Source: Arenibacter aquaticus (GTDB taxonomy: Bacteria; Bacteroidota; Bacteroidia; Flavobacteriales; Flavobacteriaceae). Taken from it: a DNA stretch of 64,000 nt. Positions 27,019 through 35,762 of this stretch are shown here, one piece after another. Each line of letters begins with the position of its first letter. Within the stretch, counting starts at the first letter, position 1. The stretch is taken from positions 1,003,020 to 1,067,019 of the forward strand of contig NZ_RQPJ01000002.1 in the NCBI RefSeq assembly GCF_003957295.1, read 5' to 3'. Position numbers and translations under genes: made by a program. The notes under the pieces were generated by a model. The model was not told where the DNA came from, searched no databases, and saw nothing but the letters and a program-made list of their open reading frames with translations.

Positions 27019-27951
27019 ATGAATAGACGTGTTCAGATATTGTTTTGGGTCTTGGGATTAATTATGCTCCCTGCGGATTACTATGCCCAGGAAAATGGGA
27101 TACCTGAAACGGAGAGTTCAGAAGTCTTTTTAGAGGAATATACCGATGAGTTTCAAGAAAAGTTTTTTGCTGCATTACAGCAAAAGAGCATAGGAAACTA
27201 TGACAGGGCCATAAATCTTTTTTTGGAGTGTAAGCAATTGGAGCCGGGAAATGCGGTTTTGGATCACGAATTGGCAAGATCTTATTTGGCCTCCAAACAA
27301 TTTGTATTGGCGCAACAATATGGTATCGCTGCCGTAGCGGCCAAACCAGAGGATTATTGGGTGTTGCATACATTGGTGGATATTATGAAGGGTCAAGGTG
27401 GCTCAGTAGAAGGCGTAAAGGCAAGGATTCCATTTGATGACCGTGTTTTAAAAGAAAACTTGTCGCTGATATATTATCGAGAGGGGAATTATGAAGAGGC
27501 TTTAAAAATACTTAACGGTATGCAGCGTTCGGAATTTGCTCGGGAACTAAGTATGAAGATCAATGATTCCTTACAGCTTGGCAAGTCGGCAGCGCCAGAA
27601 AAGGAAAACTTGGAACCAGCGGCCGTAGAGGATAATCCTATGGAGCACTACATATCCATAATATCCAATTTGCTGGCCAAAGAGGATTTAAAACGCGCGG
27701 CAGCGGTTAGCGCCGAGGCCCTGGAAAACTTTCCCCTACAGCCCTATTTTTATTATTCATCGGGTTTGGTTCTTAGCAGGGAACAGAAATATGGGGAGGC
27801 AATCGACATTTTGGAATCTGGTTTGGAATTTCTTCTGGAAGATGTGGATCTGGCAAATAAAATATACAAGGAGTTGGCCGATGCTAACAAGGCTTTGGGA
27901 AATTCTTCCAAGGCAAATATGTATCTTAGTAAAATAAAATCGGGCTTATAA
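27019..27951 (+). CDS. Exported TPR protein
   Basis: 310 residues from the ATG at 27019; an upstream ATG at 26983 would put 12 polar residues before the signal peptide, so I prefer the shorter form. A signal peptide (~1-24, ending YYAQ) is followed by TPR helix pairs at ~50-160 and ~195-305. Such TPR proteins scaffold envelope complexes. It lies 4 bp before the DUF4292 lipoprotein gene, with which, and the EnvC-like gene, it forms an operon seen widely in Bacteroidota. Confidence 0.8.
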   Translation: MNRRVQILFWVLGLIMLPADYYAQENGIPETESSEVFLEEYTDEFQEKFFAALQQKSIGNYDRAINLFLECKQLEPGNAVLDHELARSYLASKQFVLAQQYGIAAVAAKPEDYWVLHTLVDIMKGQGGSVEGVKARIPFDDRVLKENLSLIYYREGNYEEALKILNGMQRSEFARELSMKINDSLQLGKSAAPEKENLEPAAVEDNPMEHYISIISNLLAKEDLKRAAAVSAEALENFPLQPYFYYSSGLVLSREQKYGEAIDILESGLEFLLEDVDLANKIYKELADANKALGNSSKANMYLSKIKSGL

Positions 27952-27955
27952 GGCT

Positions 27956-28741
27956 ATGAAATACGGTATTAAAAAATATTATAATTGCGCAGTGCTTTTC
28001 GCTTTTTTTATAACGGTGGTGTCCTGTAAAAGTACTAGCCTGCTAAAGAGTGGTGCAGTAGATGAAAATATGACAGCAAAGGCGGTCATTAGGAACCATT
28101 ATTACTCGCACATTAATTTTAAGACCTTAAGTGGCAGGATGAAAATTGATTATTCGGATGGCAATGCTACACAAAGTGTTAGCGTAAGTGTTAGAATGGA
28201 AAAGGACAAGGCAATTTGGCTAAGTGCTCCATTGGGCATAGTCAAGGCCTACATTACACCGGAAAGGGTCTCTTTCTACAATAAATTGGACAATGAATTT
28301 TTTGATGGGGATTTCTCCTATTTAAGTGATCTGTTGGGAACCGAACTGGACTTTAGTAAGGTGCAAAACCTCCTATTGGGAGATGCTTTGTTCGATTTAA
28401 GAGATGGGAAATATACCGTGGATATTGCTAACGATAACTACTTGCTAAAACCTAAAAAAGCAGGAGACTTATTTAAAACCTTGTTTCAGGTAGAGCCCTT
28501 GAACTACAAAATGGCTACCCAACAATTGGCCCAGCCTTGGGAAAAACGTATGCTGGAAATTAATTATAATAACTATCAGAAGGTAAACAAATGGATACTG
28601 CCCAGTGAGATTTCCATTGTGGCTATTGATGGTGGGCAAACTAATAATATTAAGGTAGAATTTAGAAATATGGAGTTTAATAGGGCTTTGAATTTTCCAT
28701 ATAATATACCAAATGGTTTTAAAGAAATTGTATTAAATTAA
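27956..28741 (+). CDS. DUF4292 family lipoprotein (LolA/LolB-like fold)
   Basis: 261 residues. Lipoprotein signal ends TVVSC, lipid on Cys24. The following part is a long run of amphipathic beta-strands (LSGRMKIDYSDGNATQSVSV, AIWLSAPLGIVKAYITPERV) like the half-barrel of LolA/LolB and DUF4292. A role in carrying lipoproteins or lipid is plausible but unproven. It sits 4 bp after the TPR gene and one base before the EnvC-like gene. Confidence 0.85.
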   Translation: MKYGIKKYYNCAVLFAFFITVVSCKSTSLLKSGAVDENMTAKAVIRNHYYSHINFKTLSGRMKIDYSDGNATQSVSVSVRMEKDKAIWLSAPLGIVKAYITPERVSFYNKLDNEFFDGDFSYLSDLLGTELDFSKVQNLLLGDALFDLRDGKYTVDIANDNYLLKPKKAGDLFKTLFQVEPLNYKMATQQLAQPWEKRMLEINYNNYQKVNKWILPSEISIVAIDGGQTNNIKVEFRNMEFNRALNFPYNIPNGFKEIVLN

Positions 28742-28742
28742 T

Positions 28743-29987
28743 ATGAGAGGTAACCATTCGTATGTTATTTATATTGTGTTGTTTGCGTTCATGTTGTGTG
28801 GCGGTGGAATACTGGCGCAAACTAGTGAGCAGAAAGCACTGGAGTCCAAACGGGAGCAACTTCAAAAGGAAATAGCTGAAATAAATAGGCTATTGTTTGC
28901 CGAGAAAAAAGAAAAGGGAAATGTCTTGGATCAGATGGAGGCCATGGACCAAAAGATCAATGTGCGCCAACAGCTGATTAGGGTTACCAATCAGCAATCC
29001 AATTTGCTCAACAGACAGATCAATACCAATATAAGAAACATTGGTAAGCTAAGAAACGACCTTGCTTTTTTAAAGGAAGAGTACGGGACCATGATCCAGA
29101 AATCCTATCAAAACAAATCCGGACAAAGTAGATTGATGTTCCTATTGTCTTCGGAGAATTTTCTTCAGGCTTTTAAGCGATTTCAATACATGAAACAATA
29201 TACCCAATACCGTAAGGAGCAGGGAGAGCAAATTGTGTTAAAAACCGAGGAACTTACCAAATTGAACAAGGACCTGTCTCAACAAAGAAAGGAGAAGGAT
29301 AAATTGGTGGCCGAAAATACACGTATAAAAAATCAGCTTTATAAAGAAATCCAATCTCAGAAGGATTTGCTTAAAAGTATAAGGCAGAACGAGAGCAAAT
29401 ATGCTGCGGCCATAAAGAAAAAGAAACAGGAGGCCAAGAGGATAGACCAACAAATAGAAAGGTTGATTCGCTCTGCCATTGCTGCGTCCAATAAGGCAGC
29501 CGGAAAATCAACGGCAAGTAGTGCTGCAAGTAGCAGCAAATTTGTTCTTACCCCGGAAGCCACCATTGTGGCCAATAATTTCTCCGCCAATAAAGGGAAA
29601 CTCATATGGCCGGTGGAAAAAGGGATTAAAAGGCAGGGTTTTGGTATCTATAGCGATGCGGTCTACCCTGGAATAAAGCACCAAAGCAATGGTGTAATCA
29701 TTGCTACGGACGAGGGCTCCAAGGCTAGGGCAATTTTTGAAGGGGAGGTCATAGCCATTCTCTCTGTGCCAGGAGGAAACAAGGGGGTTCAGATAAAGCA
29801 CGGTAATTATATTAGTACCTATTACAATCTTTCCAGAGTTTATGTCAAGAAAGGGGACAAGGTGGGGACCAAGGCAGATTTGGGGGATATCCATACCAGC
29901 AAGGCCAATGGTACCACCCAGCTAAAATTTTATCTTTACAAGGATACTACCAGGCTTAATCCGGAAGAATGGATATATCAATTATAA
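28743..29987 (+). CDS. EnvC-like murein hydrolase activator (degenerate M23 domain)
   Basis: 414 residues with a signal peptide (~1-26), a long coiled coil (~27-245), an Ala/Ser linker and a LytM/M23 domain (~295-410). The metal ligands are lost: the usual HxxxD is replaced in GIKHQSNGVIIA, and the HxH motif reads KHGNYISTYY. This degeneration and the coiled coil are the marks of EnvC, which does not cut peptidoglycan itself but switches on amidases at the division site. The start lies one base after the DUF4292 gene. Confidence 0.88.
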   Translation: MRGNHSYVIYIVLFAFMLCGGGILAQTSEQKALESKREQLQKEIAEINRLLFAEKKEKGNVLDQMEAMDQKINVRQQLIRVTNQQSNLLNRQINTNIRNIGKLRNDLAFLKEEYGTMIQKSYQNKSGQSRLMFLLSSENFLQAFKRFQYMKQYTQYRKEQGEQIVLKTEELTKLNKDLSQQRKEKDKLVAENTRIKNQLYKEIQSQKDLLKSIRQNESKYAAAIKKKKQEAKRIDQQIERLIRSAIAASNKAAGKSTASSAASSSKFVLTPEATIVANNFSANKGKLIWPVEKGIKRQGFGIYSDAVYPGIKHQSNGVIIATDEGSKARAIFEGEVIAILSVPGGNKGVQIKHGNYISTYYNLSRVYVKKGDKVGTKADLGDIHTSKANGTTQLKFYLYKDTTRLNPEEWIYQL

Positions 29988-29993
29988 CCGATT

Positions 29994-30836
29994 ATGGATT
30001 TGAAAACAATAACCGATTTAAAAGGAACTTTTACTTTACACAATGGCGTGCAAATGCCCTATTTTGGTTTGGGGGTCTATTTGTCCGAAGATGGCGAGGA
30101 GGTAGCTAACGCGGTTAATTGGGCTTTACAGGAGGGGTATCGACATATAGATACCGCTTCTATATACAAGAATGAAGCTGGAGTTGGGGAAGGGATAAGG
30201 CAAAGCGGTATAGATCGCCAGGACCTTTTTGTGGTAAGTAAAGTTTGGAATGGGGATCAAGGCTATGAGAGTACCCTAAAAGCGTTTGAGGATAGCTTAA
30301 ATCGACTTAAATTGGATTATTTGGACCTTTACTTGGTGCATTGGCCTGTAGAGGGAAAATATAAGGAAACATGGCGGGCCATGGAATATTTGTACCGGGA
30401 GAAGCGGGTCAGGGCCATTGGGGTGAGCAATTTTTTGCAACATCATTTGGAAGATCTGCTGGCCGATGCCGAGACAGTGCCTATGGTGAACCAGATGGAA
30501 TTCCATCCGTATTTGGTACAGCAGGATTTGATAGATTTTTGCAATAAAAATACCATTCAGTACGAGGCTTGGTCGCCTTTGATGCAGGGTCATATTTTTG
30601 AAATGGATATAATGAAAGAAATGGCCCGCAAATACAATAGGACCATTGCGCAGATAGTTCTAAGGTGGGACCTGCAGAAAGGGGTGGTTACCATTCCAAA
30701 ATCATCCAAAAAAGAACGTATCATAGCCAACGCCGATATCTTTGACTTTGAATTGGCGCCGGAAGATGTAAAGCTAATGGACGGATTGGATAGGGGGAAG
30801 CGGTTTGGTCCGGATCCCGACAATTTTGATTTTTAA
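29994..30836 (+). CDS. Aldo/keto reductase
   Basis: 280 residues, NADPH-dependent TIM-barrel oxidoreductase. The catalytic tetrad is visible: Asp and Tyr in HIDTASIYKNEAGVG, Lys in VVSKVW, His in LYLVHWPV. Family motifs GVSNF and IPKSSKKERI (coenzyme site) are present. It reduces aldehydes or ketones; similar bacterial enzymes are assigned to 2,5-diketo-gluconate or methylglyoxal, but the substrate cannot be read from sequence. It is 6 bp after the EnvC-like gene and may be cotranscribed. Confidence 0.92.
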   Translation: MDLKTITDLKGTFTLHNGVQMPYFGLGVYLSEDGEEVANAVNWALQEGYRHIDTASIYKNEAGVGEGIRQSGIDRQDLFVVSKVWNGDQGYESTLKAFEDSLNRLKLDYLDLYLVHWPVEGKYKETWRAMEYLYREKRVRAIGVSNFLQHHLEDLLADAETVPMVNQMEFHPYLVQQDLIDFCNKNTIQYEAWSPLMQGHIFEMDIMKEMARKYNRTIAQIVLRWDLQKGVVTIPKSSKKERIIANADIFDFELAPEDVKLMDGLDRGKRFGPDPDNFDF

Positions 30837-30918
30837 AGTGATATTTTATTTCCTAGTTTTCAACAGCGCAATATCCTTGACTTATGTTTGTCTGTTATAA
30901 TGGATGAGGGAATATCGG

Positions 30919-31431
30919 TTACCCCATAAACAGCGCCTTGAGTTCTGTGGCGTCCTGAGGGTTCATTTTGCCTGCAAGTACAAGGCTGAGTTGTTTTCTT
31001 CGCAAAGCGGCTTCAAATCGCTTTATTTCCTGTTCGGTTTCGGGCTTAAGTTCTGGAACATTGGTAGGTTTGCCAGTGTCGTCTACCGCTACAAAGGTGT
31101 AAATTGCCTCATTTACCTTGGACCGCTCGCCGTTAAAACGATCTTCCATCCAAACATCTATATAGACCTCCATAGAGGTTCTAAATGCCCTGGAAACAGC
31201 AGCCTCCACTGTAACTACGCTGCCCACGGGAACCGCTTGGTTAAAGGCTACATGGTTAACCGATGCCGTAACGGTGATACGCCTACTGTGCCTTCTGGCA
31301 GCAATACTGGCCGCCCTATCCATACGGGCAAGTAATTCGCCCCCAAAAAGGTTGTTCAAGGGGTTTGTTTCACTTGGTAGGACCATATCGGTCATCAAGG
31401 TACGGGATTCACTGGGTGTCTTAGGTTCCAT
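30919..31431 (-). CDS. Acyl-CoA thioesterase (hotdog fold, YciA/BACH type)
   Basis: 170 residues, one hotdog domain. The motif NLFGGELLARMDRAASIAARRHS carries the Asp and helix typical of the acyl-CoA hydrolase (YciA/cytosolic ACOT) family; VNHVAFNQAVPVGSVVTVEA follows. It hydrolyses acyl-CoA to free acid and CoA in the cytosol. It is monocistronic or the second gene after the SPOR gene (56 bp gap). Confidence 0.9.
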   Translation of the reverse strand: MEPKTPSESRTLMTDMVLPSETNPLNNLFGGELLARMDRAASIAARRHSRRITVTASVNHVAFNQAVPVGSVVTVEAAVSRAFRTSMEVYIDVWMEDRFNGERSKVNEAIYTFVAVDDTGKPTNVPELKPETEQEIKRFEAALRRKQLSLVLAGKMNPQDATELKALFMG

Positions 31432-31487
31432 ATGATAGTTTTGCGTAAAGATACGCCCCTAATTAAAAAGAGAAAATGTGGAAGGAG

Positions 31488-32438
31488 TTATTTTACCGAA
31501 CGTAACCAGGCCTCCGGTGATTCGGATTTTTTAATTTTCCTTAAGTAGTTCAATGCTTCATTGGTGTCATCAAAACTGCCATAAGCTACCATGTGCAGAC
31601 CGTACTGGTTGGCACCTATGTAAGAGGCGTCATAGCCCTTTTTCTTTAATTGAAGTACCTTTTTTTCTGCATTTTCCTTTATTCTGAAGGCTCCGGCTAT
31701 TACTTGGTGTACTGCCGTCTTTTTCTTCTTAGTGATAACATTTAGGGAAACTGCAGGCAATTCCAAAGGGGCTGTATTAAAAAATGTAGCCTCTTGGATG
31801 TTTTTGGAAACTTGTTGCTGTGCCTCCTGTTGCGCCATTACAAGATTGGATTCCTTGTCGTTGTAGAGACGGTACCCTGTAAATCCGGTAGCAATGGCCA
31901 ACAAAATCACTGCTGCGTACTTTAAATAAGGTCTAAACTTGGATTCCTTCCTGGTCTCAGGAGTAATAATGAAAGGTATCTTTTCTTCAAGTTCCTCAAC
32001 TTCCTCTTTTAGTACTTCCCTGGATACAGGGGTAGATACAAATGAGGACAGTCCAAAGGATGAAGTAAGGTAGTTTACCTGATAGGAAGGTTGGAATTGT
32101 ATCTTACCTTCCTTATTTAGCCACAATTGTCCAATGTTGGACAGGCTAAGGCGTTCTCCTGCAGTCAAAAGCTTTTTCCATTCCTGGGAAACGCCTGCAA
32201 TCTGCTGCTGCATTTCTTCATATGAAGTCTTTTCGGCATCCGCCATATAGGAGACCAATAGGCCATCATTTGAAGATAATTGCTCGTTAAAAGAAACAAT
32301 TTTGGATGGGGGGTAGAATGAATTTGTGGTATCGTTGATCACCGCAGATTTCATCTGCGTCAAGAAAGCGCCAAATTCCGGTACAATTACACAATTATAC
32401 CTGTACAGTAGCTCCGCTATATAATGTTCCGTTCCCAT
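31488..32438 (-). CDS. HU-CCDC81 and SPOR domain protein
   Basis: 316 residues. The N-terminus (~1-65, HYIAELLYRYNCVIVPEFGAF) and ~70-130 match the two prokaryotic CCDC81-like HU domains. A membrane helix is at ~171-190, then a linker and a SPOR domain (~238-316, VIAGAFRIKENAEKKVLQLK). SPOR domains bind denuded glycan at the division septum; HU-like domains bind DNA. The topology puts the HU part in the cytosol and the SPOR part in the periplasm, so the protein could link nucleoid and septum. That link is inferred. Confidence 0.88.
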   Translation of the reverse strand: MGTEHYIAELLYRYNCVIVPEFGAFLTQMKSAVINDTTNSFYPPSKIVSFNEQLSSNDGLLVSYMADAEKTSYEEMQQQIAGVSQEWKKLLTAGERLSLSNIGQLWLNKEGKIQFQPSYQVNYLTSSFGLSSFVSTPVSREVLKEEVEELEEKIPFIITPETRKESKFRPYLKYAAVILLAIATGFTGYRLYNDKESNLVMAQQEAQQQVSKNIQEATFFNTAPLELPAVSLNVITKKKKTAVHQVIAGAFRIKENAEKKVLQLKKKGYDASYIGANQYGLHMVAYGSFDDTNEALNYLRKIKKSESPEAWLRSVK

Positions 32439-32542
32439 AAGGACAAAGATTGTAAAAAATACAGAAGTTCAAAACTGTTCGCATAACTTTTTATTAACAT
32501 TATAATTTGTGTATTTTGTAGAGAATTAAGTCTGTTCCATAA

Positions 32543-33646
32543 ATGTCTAGAGATGAAATAATTGCCGCGCTTCGCTTACAGAACGTCCCTAATATAGGGG
32601 ATATTACCGCCAAAAAATTAATTGGAAACTGTGGTAGCCCGGCTGCAATTTTTGAAGAACGGACCCATCACTTATTAAGAATTGATGGTATTGGAAAGCA
32701 CACTTTAAAGGGGTTAAAAGACCTAGAACACCTAGAGGCTGCCCAGGCGGAGTATGAGTTTTTTTGCAATCGTGAAATTGACCTGCATTATTTTATGGAT
32801 GCTAGTTATCCGGCTTTGTTAAAACACTGTGTGGATAGCCCTATCCTTTTATTTGGTTCCGGGAATATAGACCTGAACAATCAGCGGATAATTAGTGTTG
32901 TGGGGACTAGGAATATTACCAGTTATGGGAGTGCTTTTTGTGAGGAGTTTATAGCGGATTTGGCGCCTTTGAATCCTGTGATTGTTAGTGGGTATGCTTA
33001 CGGGGTAGATATATGTGTGCAAAAGGCAGCTATAAAACACGGCTTGCAAACTATAGGATGTTTGGCCCACGGACTCAATCAGATCTATCCCAAGAAACAC
33101 GAACGCTACGTTTACGAGGTTGAAAAAAATGGGGGTTTTTTCACGGAATTTTGGAGTACTAGTCAGCCCGAACGGGAAAATTTTTTAAAACGCAATAGAA
33201 TTATTGCCGGAATGAGCGAAGCCACCATAGTGGTGGAATCAGCTGACAAAGGGGGTAGTTTGGTTACGGCTGATATAGCCAATAGCTATAATCGCGATGT
33301 ATTTGCCGTTCCAGGGAGGACCCAGGACAAATACAGTAGCGGATGTAATAATTTAATTAAACAGCAAAAGGCCCACATGCTTACCTCTGCGGCAGATCTG
33401 GTTTATATGCTGGGTTGGGAAATTGAAGAAAAAAAGGCAGAGCCTGTTCAAAAACAACTTTTTGTAGAACTCAGTGAAACCGAAAAGGAGATTTATGATT
33501 ATTTGCAACAAGGGGGCAAGCAAATGCTAGATCATATTGCATTGGCCTGTAAGCTGCCCATCTTTAAAGTGTCATCCACCCTTTTAAACCTGGAAATGAA
33601 GGGGGTGGTAAGGCCTTTGCCGGGCAAACTTTTTGAGGCCATATAA
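32543..33646 (+). CDS. dprA: DNA-processing protein DprA
   Basis: 367 residues. N-terminal helix-hairpin-helix region (~1-60, NVPNIGDITAKKLI), central Rossmann-type domain (VVGTRNITSYG, SGYAYGVDICVQKAA, LAHGLNQIYP, RNRIIAGMSEATIVVES) and a C-terminal winged helix (~300-367). DprA binds incoming single-stranded DNA and loads RecA during natural transformation. It is transcribed away from the SPOR gene. No other competence gene is nearby; recA lies 5 kb downstream. Confidence 0.94.
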   Translation: MSRDEIIAALRLQNVPNIGDITAKKLIGNCGSPAAIFEERTHHLLRIDGIGKHTLKGLKDLEHLEAAQAEYEFFCNREIDLHYFMDASYPALLKHCVDSPILLFGSGNIDLNNQRIISVVGTRNITSYGSAFCEEFIADLAPLNPVIVSGYAYGVDICVQKAAIKHGLQTIGCLAHGLNQIYPKKHERYVYEVEKNGGFFTEFWSTSQPERENFLKRNRIIAGMSEATIVVESADKGGSLVTADIANSYNRDVFAVPGRTQDKYSSGCNNLIKQQKAHMLTSAADLVYMLGWEIEEKKAEPVQKQLFVELSETEKEIYDYLQQGGKQMLDHIALACKLPIFKVSSTLLNLEMKGVVRPLPGKLFEAI

Positions 33647-33876
33647 CATGCTGAATATAGGTTCAATGCACTCCCCGGTGTACAGGAATATATTCCCGCA
33701 ATTGGCTTTGCCCAGCCAAAAATAACAAACCAGGGAGTCGGTCATTTTGTTGTGCCACTATCAATCTTGGGTTTTAAGGGTGTTTTATCGATTGTTCCCA
33801 CCCATTGCTCTAAATGCTACGCTAAGTTTGTTTAAGTTGATATTGAAAACCGACCACTGGGTATAAAACCATCAAT

Positions 33877-34845
33877 TTAATACCCCACCTTTTTTCTAAC
33901 CCTGGCCAATACATCATCGGCCACTTTTTGGGCCTTTTCGGCACCAATGGCCAATGCTTCGTCTACCTCGTTTAGGTGGTTCATATAATAATCGAATTTT
34001 TCACGGGCCTCTCCAAAACGTTCCAGGATTACTTCATAAAGCGCTTGCTTGGCATGTCCGTATCCATAGTTGCCATTTAGGTAGTTGCTGCGCATTTCTG
34101 CAACCTGTTCTTCGGAAGCTAGAATTTTGTACAGGGCAAAGACATTATCAGTGTCCGGATTTTTAGGGGCTTCCATTGGGGTGCTGTCTGTTTGTATCCC
34201 CATGATCTGCTTTCGCAGTTTCTTATCTGGCTGAAAAAGACTGATCAAGTTTCCTTTGCTCTTGCTCATTTTGGAGCCATCGGTGCCCGGAATGTACATG
34301 GTCTCTTCCCTTACCTTGCCATTGGGTAATACGAAAGTTTCCCCTAATTGGGCGTGAAAGCGGGAGGCCACATCGCGGGTTATTTCCAAATGCTGCATTT
34401 GGTCCTTACCTACAGGGACTATCTCCGCATCGTATAAAAGGATGTCTGCCGCCATTAGCATGGGATAGTAGAACAATCCGGCATTTACATCATCCAGACG
34501 ATCGGCTTTGTCCTTAAAGGAATGTGCCAATGTAAGTCTTTGGTATGGGAAAAAGCAACTTAGGTACCAGGCCAGTTCGGCGGTTTGCGGTATGTCGCTC
34601 TGCCGATAAAAAACGGTTTTTTCAATGTCCAGTCCAAAAGCCAACCAAGTAGCGGCCACGGCATAGGTATTATGTCTCAATTGTTCCCCGTTCTTAATTT
34701 GGGTAAGCGAGTGCATATCCGCTATAAAAAGAAAAGAATCGTTCTTGGGATCATTCGCCATTTCTATGGCGGGGGCAATGGCCCCTAAAATATTTCCTAA
34801 ATGTGGAGTTCCCGTACTTTGTATGCCTGTTAAAATTCTTGCCAT
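33877..34845 (-). CDS. trpS: Tryptophan--tRNA ligase
   Basis: 322 residues, class Ia synthetase. The HIGH motif is TPHLGNILG, KMSKS is present exactly (GSKMSKSKGN), and GKDQMQHLEITRDVA is the tryptophanyl signature. It charges tRNA-Trp in the cytosol. The gene diverges from plsC with 74 bp between the start codons; a -7 box lies 22 bp upstream. Confidence 0.97.
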   Translation of the reverse strand: MARILTGIQSTGTPHLGNILGAIAPAIEMANDPKNDSFLFIADMHSLTQIKNGEQLRHNTYAVAATWLAFGLDIEKTVFYRQSDIPQTAELAWYLSCFFPYQRLTLAHSFKDKADRLDDVNAGLFYYPMLMAADILLYDAEIVPVGKDQMQHLEITRDVASRFHAQLGETFVLPNGKVREETMYIPGTDGSKMSKSKGNLISLFQPDKKLRKQIMGIQTDSTPMEAPKNPDTDNVFALYKILASEEQVAEMRSNYLNGNYGYGHAKQALYEVILERFGEAREKFDYYMNHLNEVDEALAIGAEKAQKVADDVLARVRKKVGY

Positions 34846-34867
34846 TTGTATTTTTTCAAAAGAAGGA

Positions 34868-34875
34868 CAAAGGTA
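34868..34875 (-). promoter_or_regulatory. -7 promoter box for trpS
   Basis: TACCTTTG on the minus strand, exact TAnnTTTG, ending 22 bp before the trpS ATG. Confidence 0.5.
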
Positions 34876-34906
34876 AAAGAAATCCTAAAAAAGGACTTAA
34901 AATTAT

Positions 34907-34914
34907 TACTTTTG
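34907..34914 (+). promoter_or_regulatory. -7 promoter box directly before plsC
   Basis: TACTTTTG, exact TAnnTTTG, ends 5 bp before the plsC ATG at 34920. Transcription from it would start at or next to the A of the start codon (leaderless). Confidence 0.4.
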
Positions 34915-34919
34915 ATCTC

Positions 34920-35663
34920 ATGCTATCTGTTATAAAAAAAATAGGCTACTGCTTGTATCGGATTTGGTTTTATATTTTAGTGGTCTTGCCCATCCTTGCC
35001 TTGTTACCCTTTTTGGTGATCTTTACCCTTTCGGAGAAAACCTATTCGCAGTTTTTTTGGATGGCACGTAACATTTGGGCCAATTTTATACTCTACGGTA
35101 TGGGCTGCTTTCCTGTTATAAAAAGGGAGCAACAACTAGTAAAAGGCCAAAGCTATATGTTGGTTGCCAATCATACCAGCATGCTAGATATTATGTTGAT
35201 GCTAAAGGTGAGCAAAAACCCCTTTGTCTTTATTGGAAAAAAAGAGCTGGTCAAGATTCCGCTATTTGGCTTTTTCTACAAGCGCGTGTGTATCATGGTG
35301 GATAGGGAGAGTTTAAAAAGCAGGACGGCAGTGTACAGGCGGGCGCAAAAAAGACTTAATCAAGGTCTCAGTATTTGTATTTTTCCTGAAGGTGGGGTGC
35401 CGGAAGAACATGTTGTATTGGACCAATTTAAGGATGGAGCTTTTAAAATGGCGATAGCCCATAGTATTCCTGTGGTGCCCATGACATTTTACGACAACAA
35501 AAAACGATTTTCCTTTACTTTTTTTAGTGGTGCCCCAGGTAGGTTACGGGTTAAGGTGCACAAGTTTTTTTCTACGGACCAACTACAAGAGCAAGATAAG
35601 GCCGAGCTTCGGGAAAGCGTAAGAGAGGTAATATTAAAGGAATTGAAAAAGGAGGGCCAATAG
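34920..35663 (+). CDS. plsC: 1-acyl-sn-glycerol-3-phosphate acyltransferase
   Basis: 247 residues from the ATG at 34920. The frame is open further upstream but that part crosses the trpS promoter. One N-terminal membrane helix region (~10-38) precedes the acyltransferase blocks: NHTSMLD with the catalytic His85-x4-Asp90, the FIGKKELVKIP block, and FPEGG (block III). It makes phosphatidic acid from lysophosphatidic acid at the inner membrane. The promoter box is so close that the mRNA may be leaderless. Confidence 0.9.
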   Translation: MLSVIKKIGYCLYRIWFYILVVLPILALLPFLVIFTLSEKTYSQFFWMARNIWANFILYGMGCFPVIKREQQLVKGQSYMLVANHTSMLDIMLMLKVSKNPFVFIGKKELVKIPLFGFFYKRVCIMVDRESLKSRTAVYRRAQKRLNQGLSICIFPEGGVPEEHVVLDQFKDGAFKMAIAHSIPVVPMTFYDNKKRFSFTFFSGAPGRLRVKVHKFFSTDQLQEQDKAELRESVREVILKELKKEGQ

Positions 35664-35762
35664 CCGTTATAAAAGCGCGTATTTCACCTTTGGCGTATAG
35701 CAGCTACTGGTTAATGCAAGGGTGTCTATTTCCTTCTTTTTTCTTCAGAAAAACAAGCTAGC

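Noticed and set aside
30904-31335. 143-codon plus-strand frame over the thioesterase gene
   Set aside because: It lies wholly antisense to a clear hotdog thioesterase.
33850-33866. ACCGACCACTGGGT, similar to one half of the palindromic operators
   Set aside because: Right arm is lost and it lies between converging genes, where an operator is unlikely.
34803-34919. Upstream extension of the plsC frame
   Set aside because: It runs across the trpS start and promoter box, and the family's first helix begins after the ATG at 34920.
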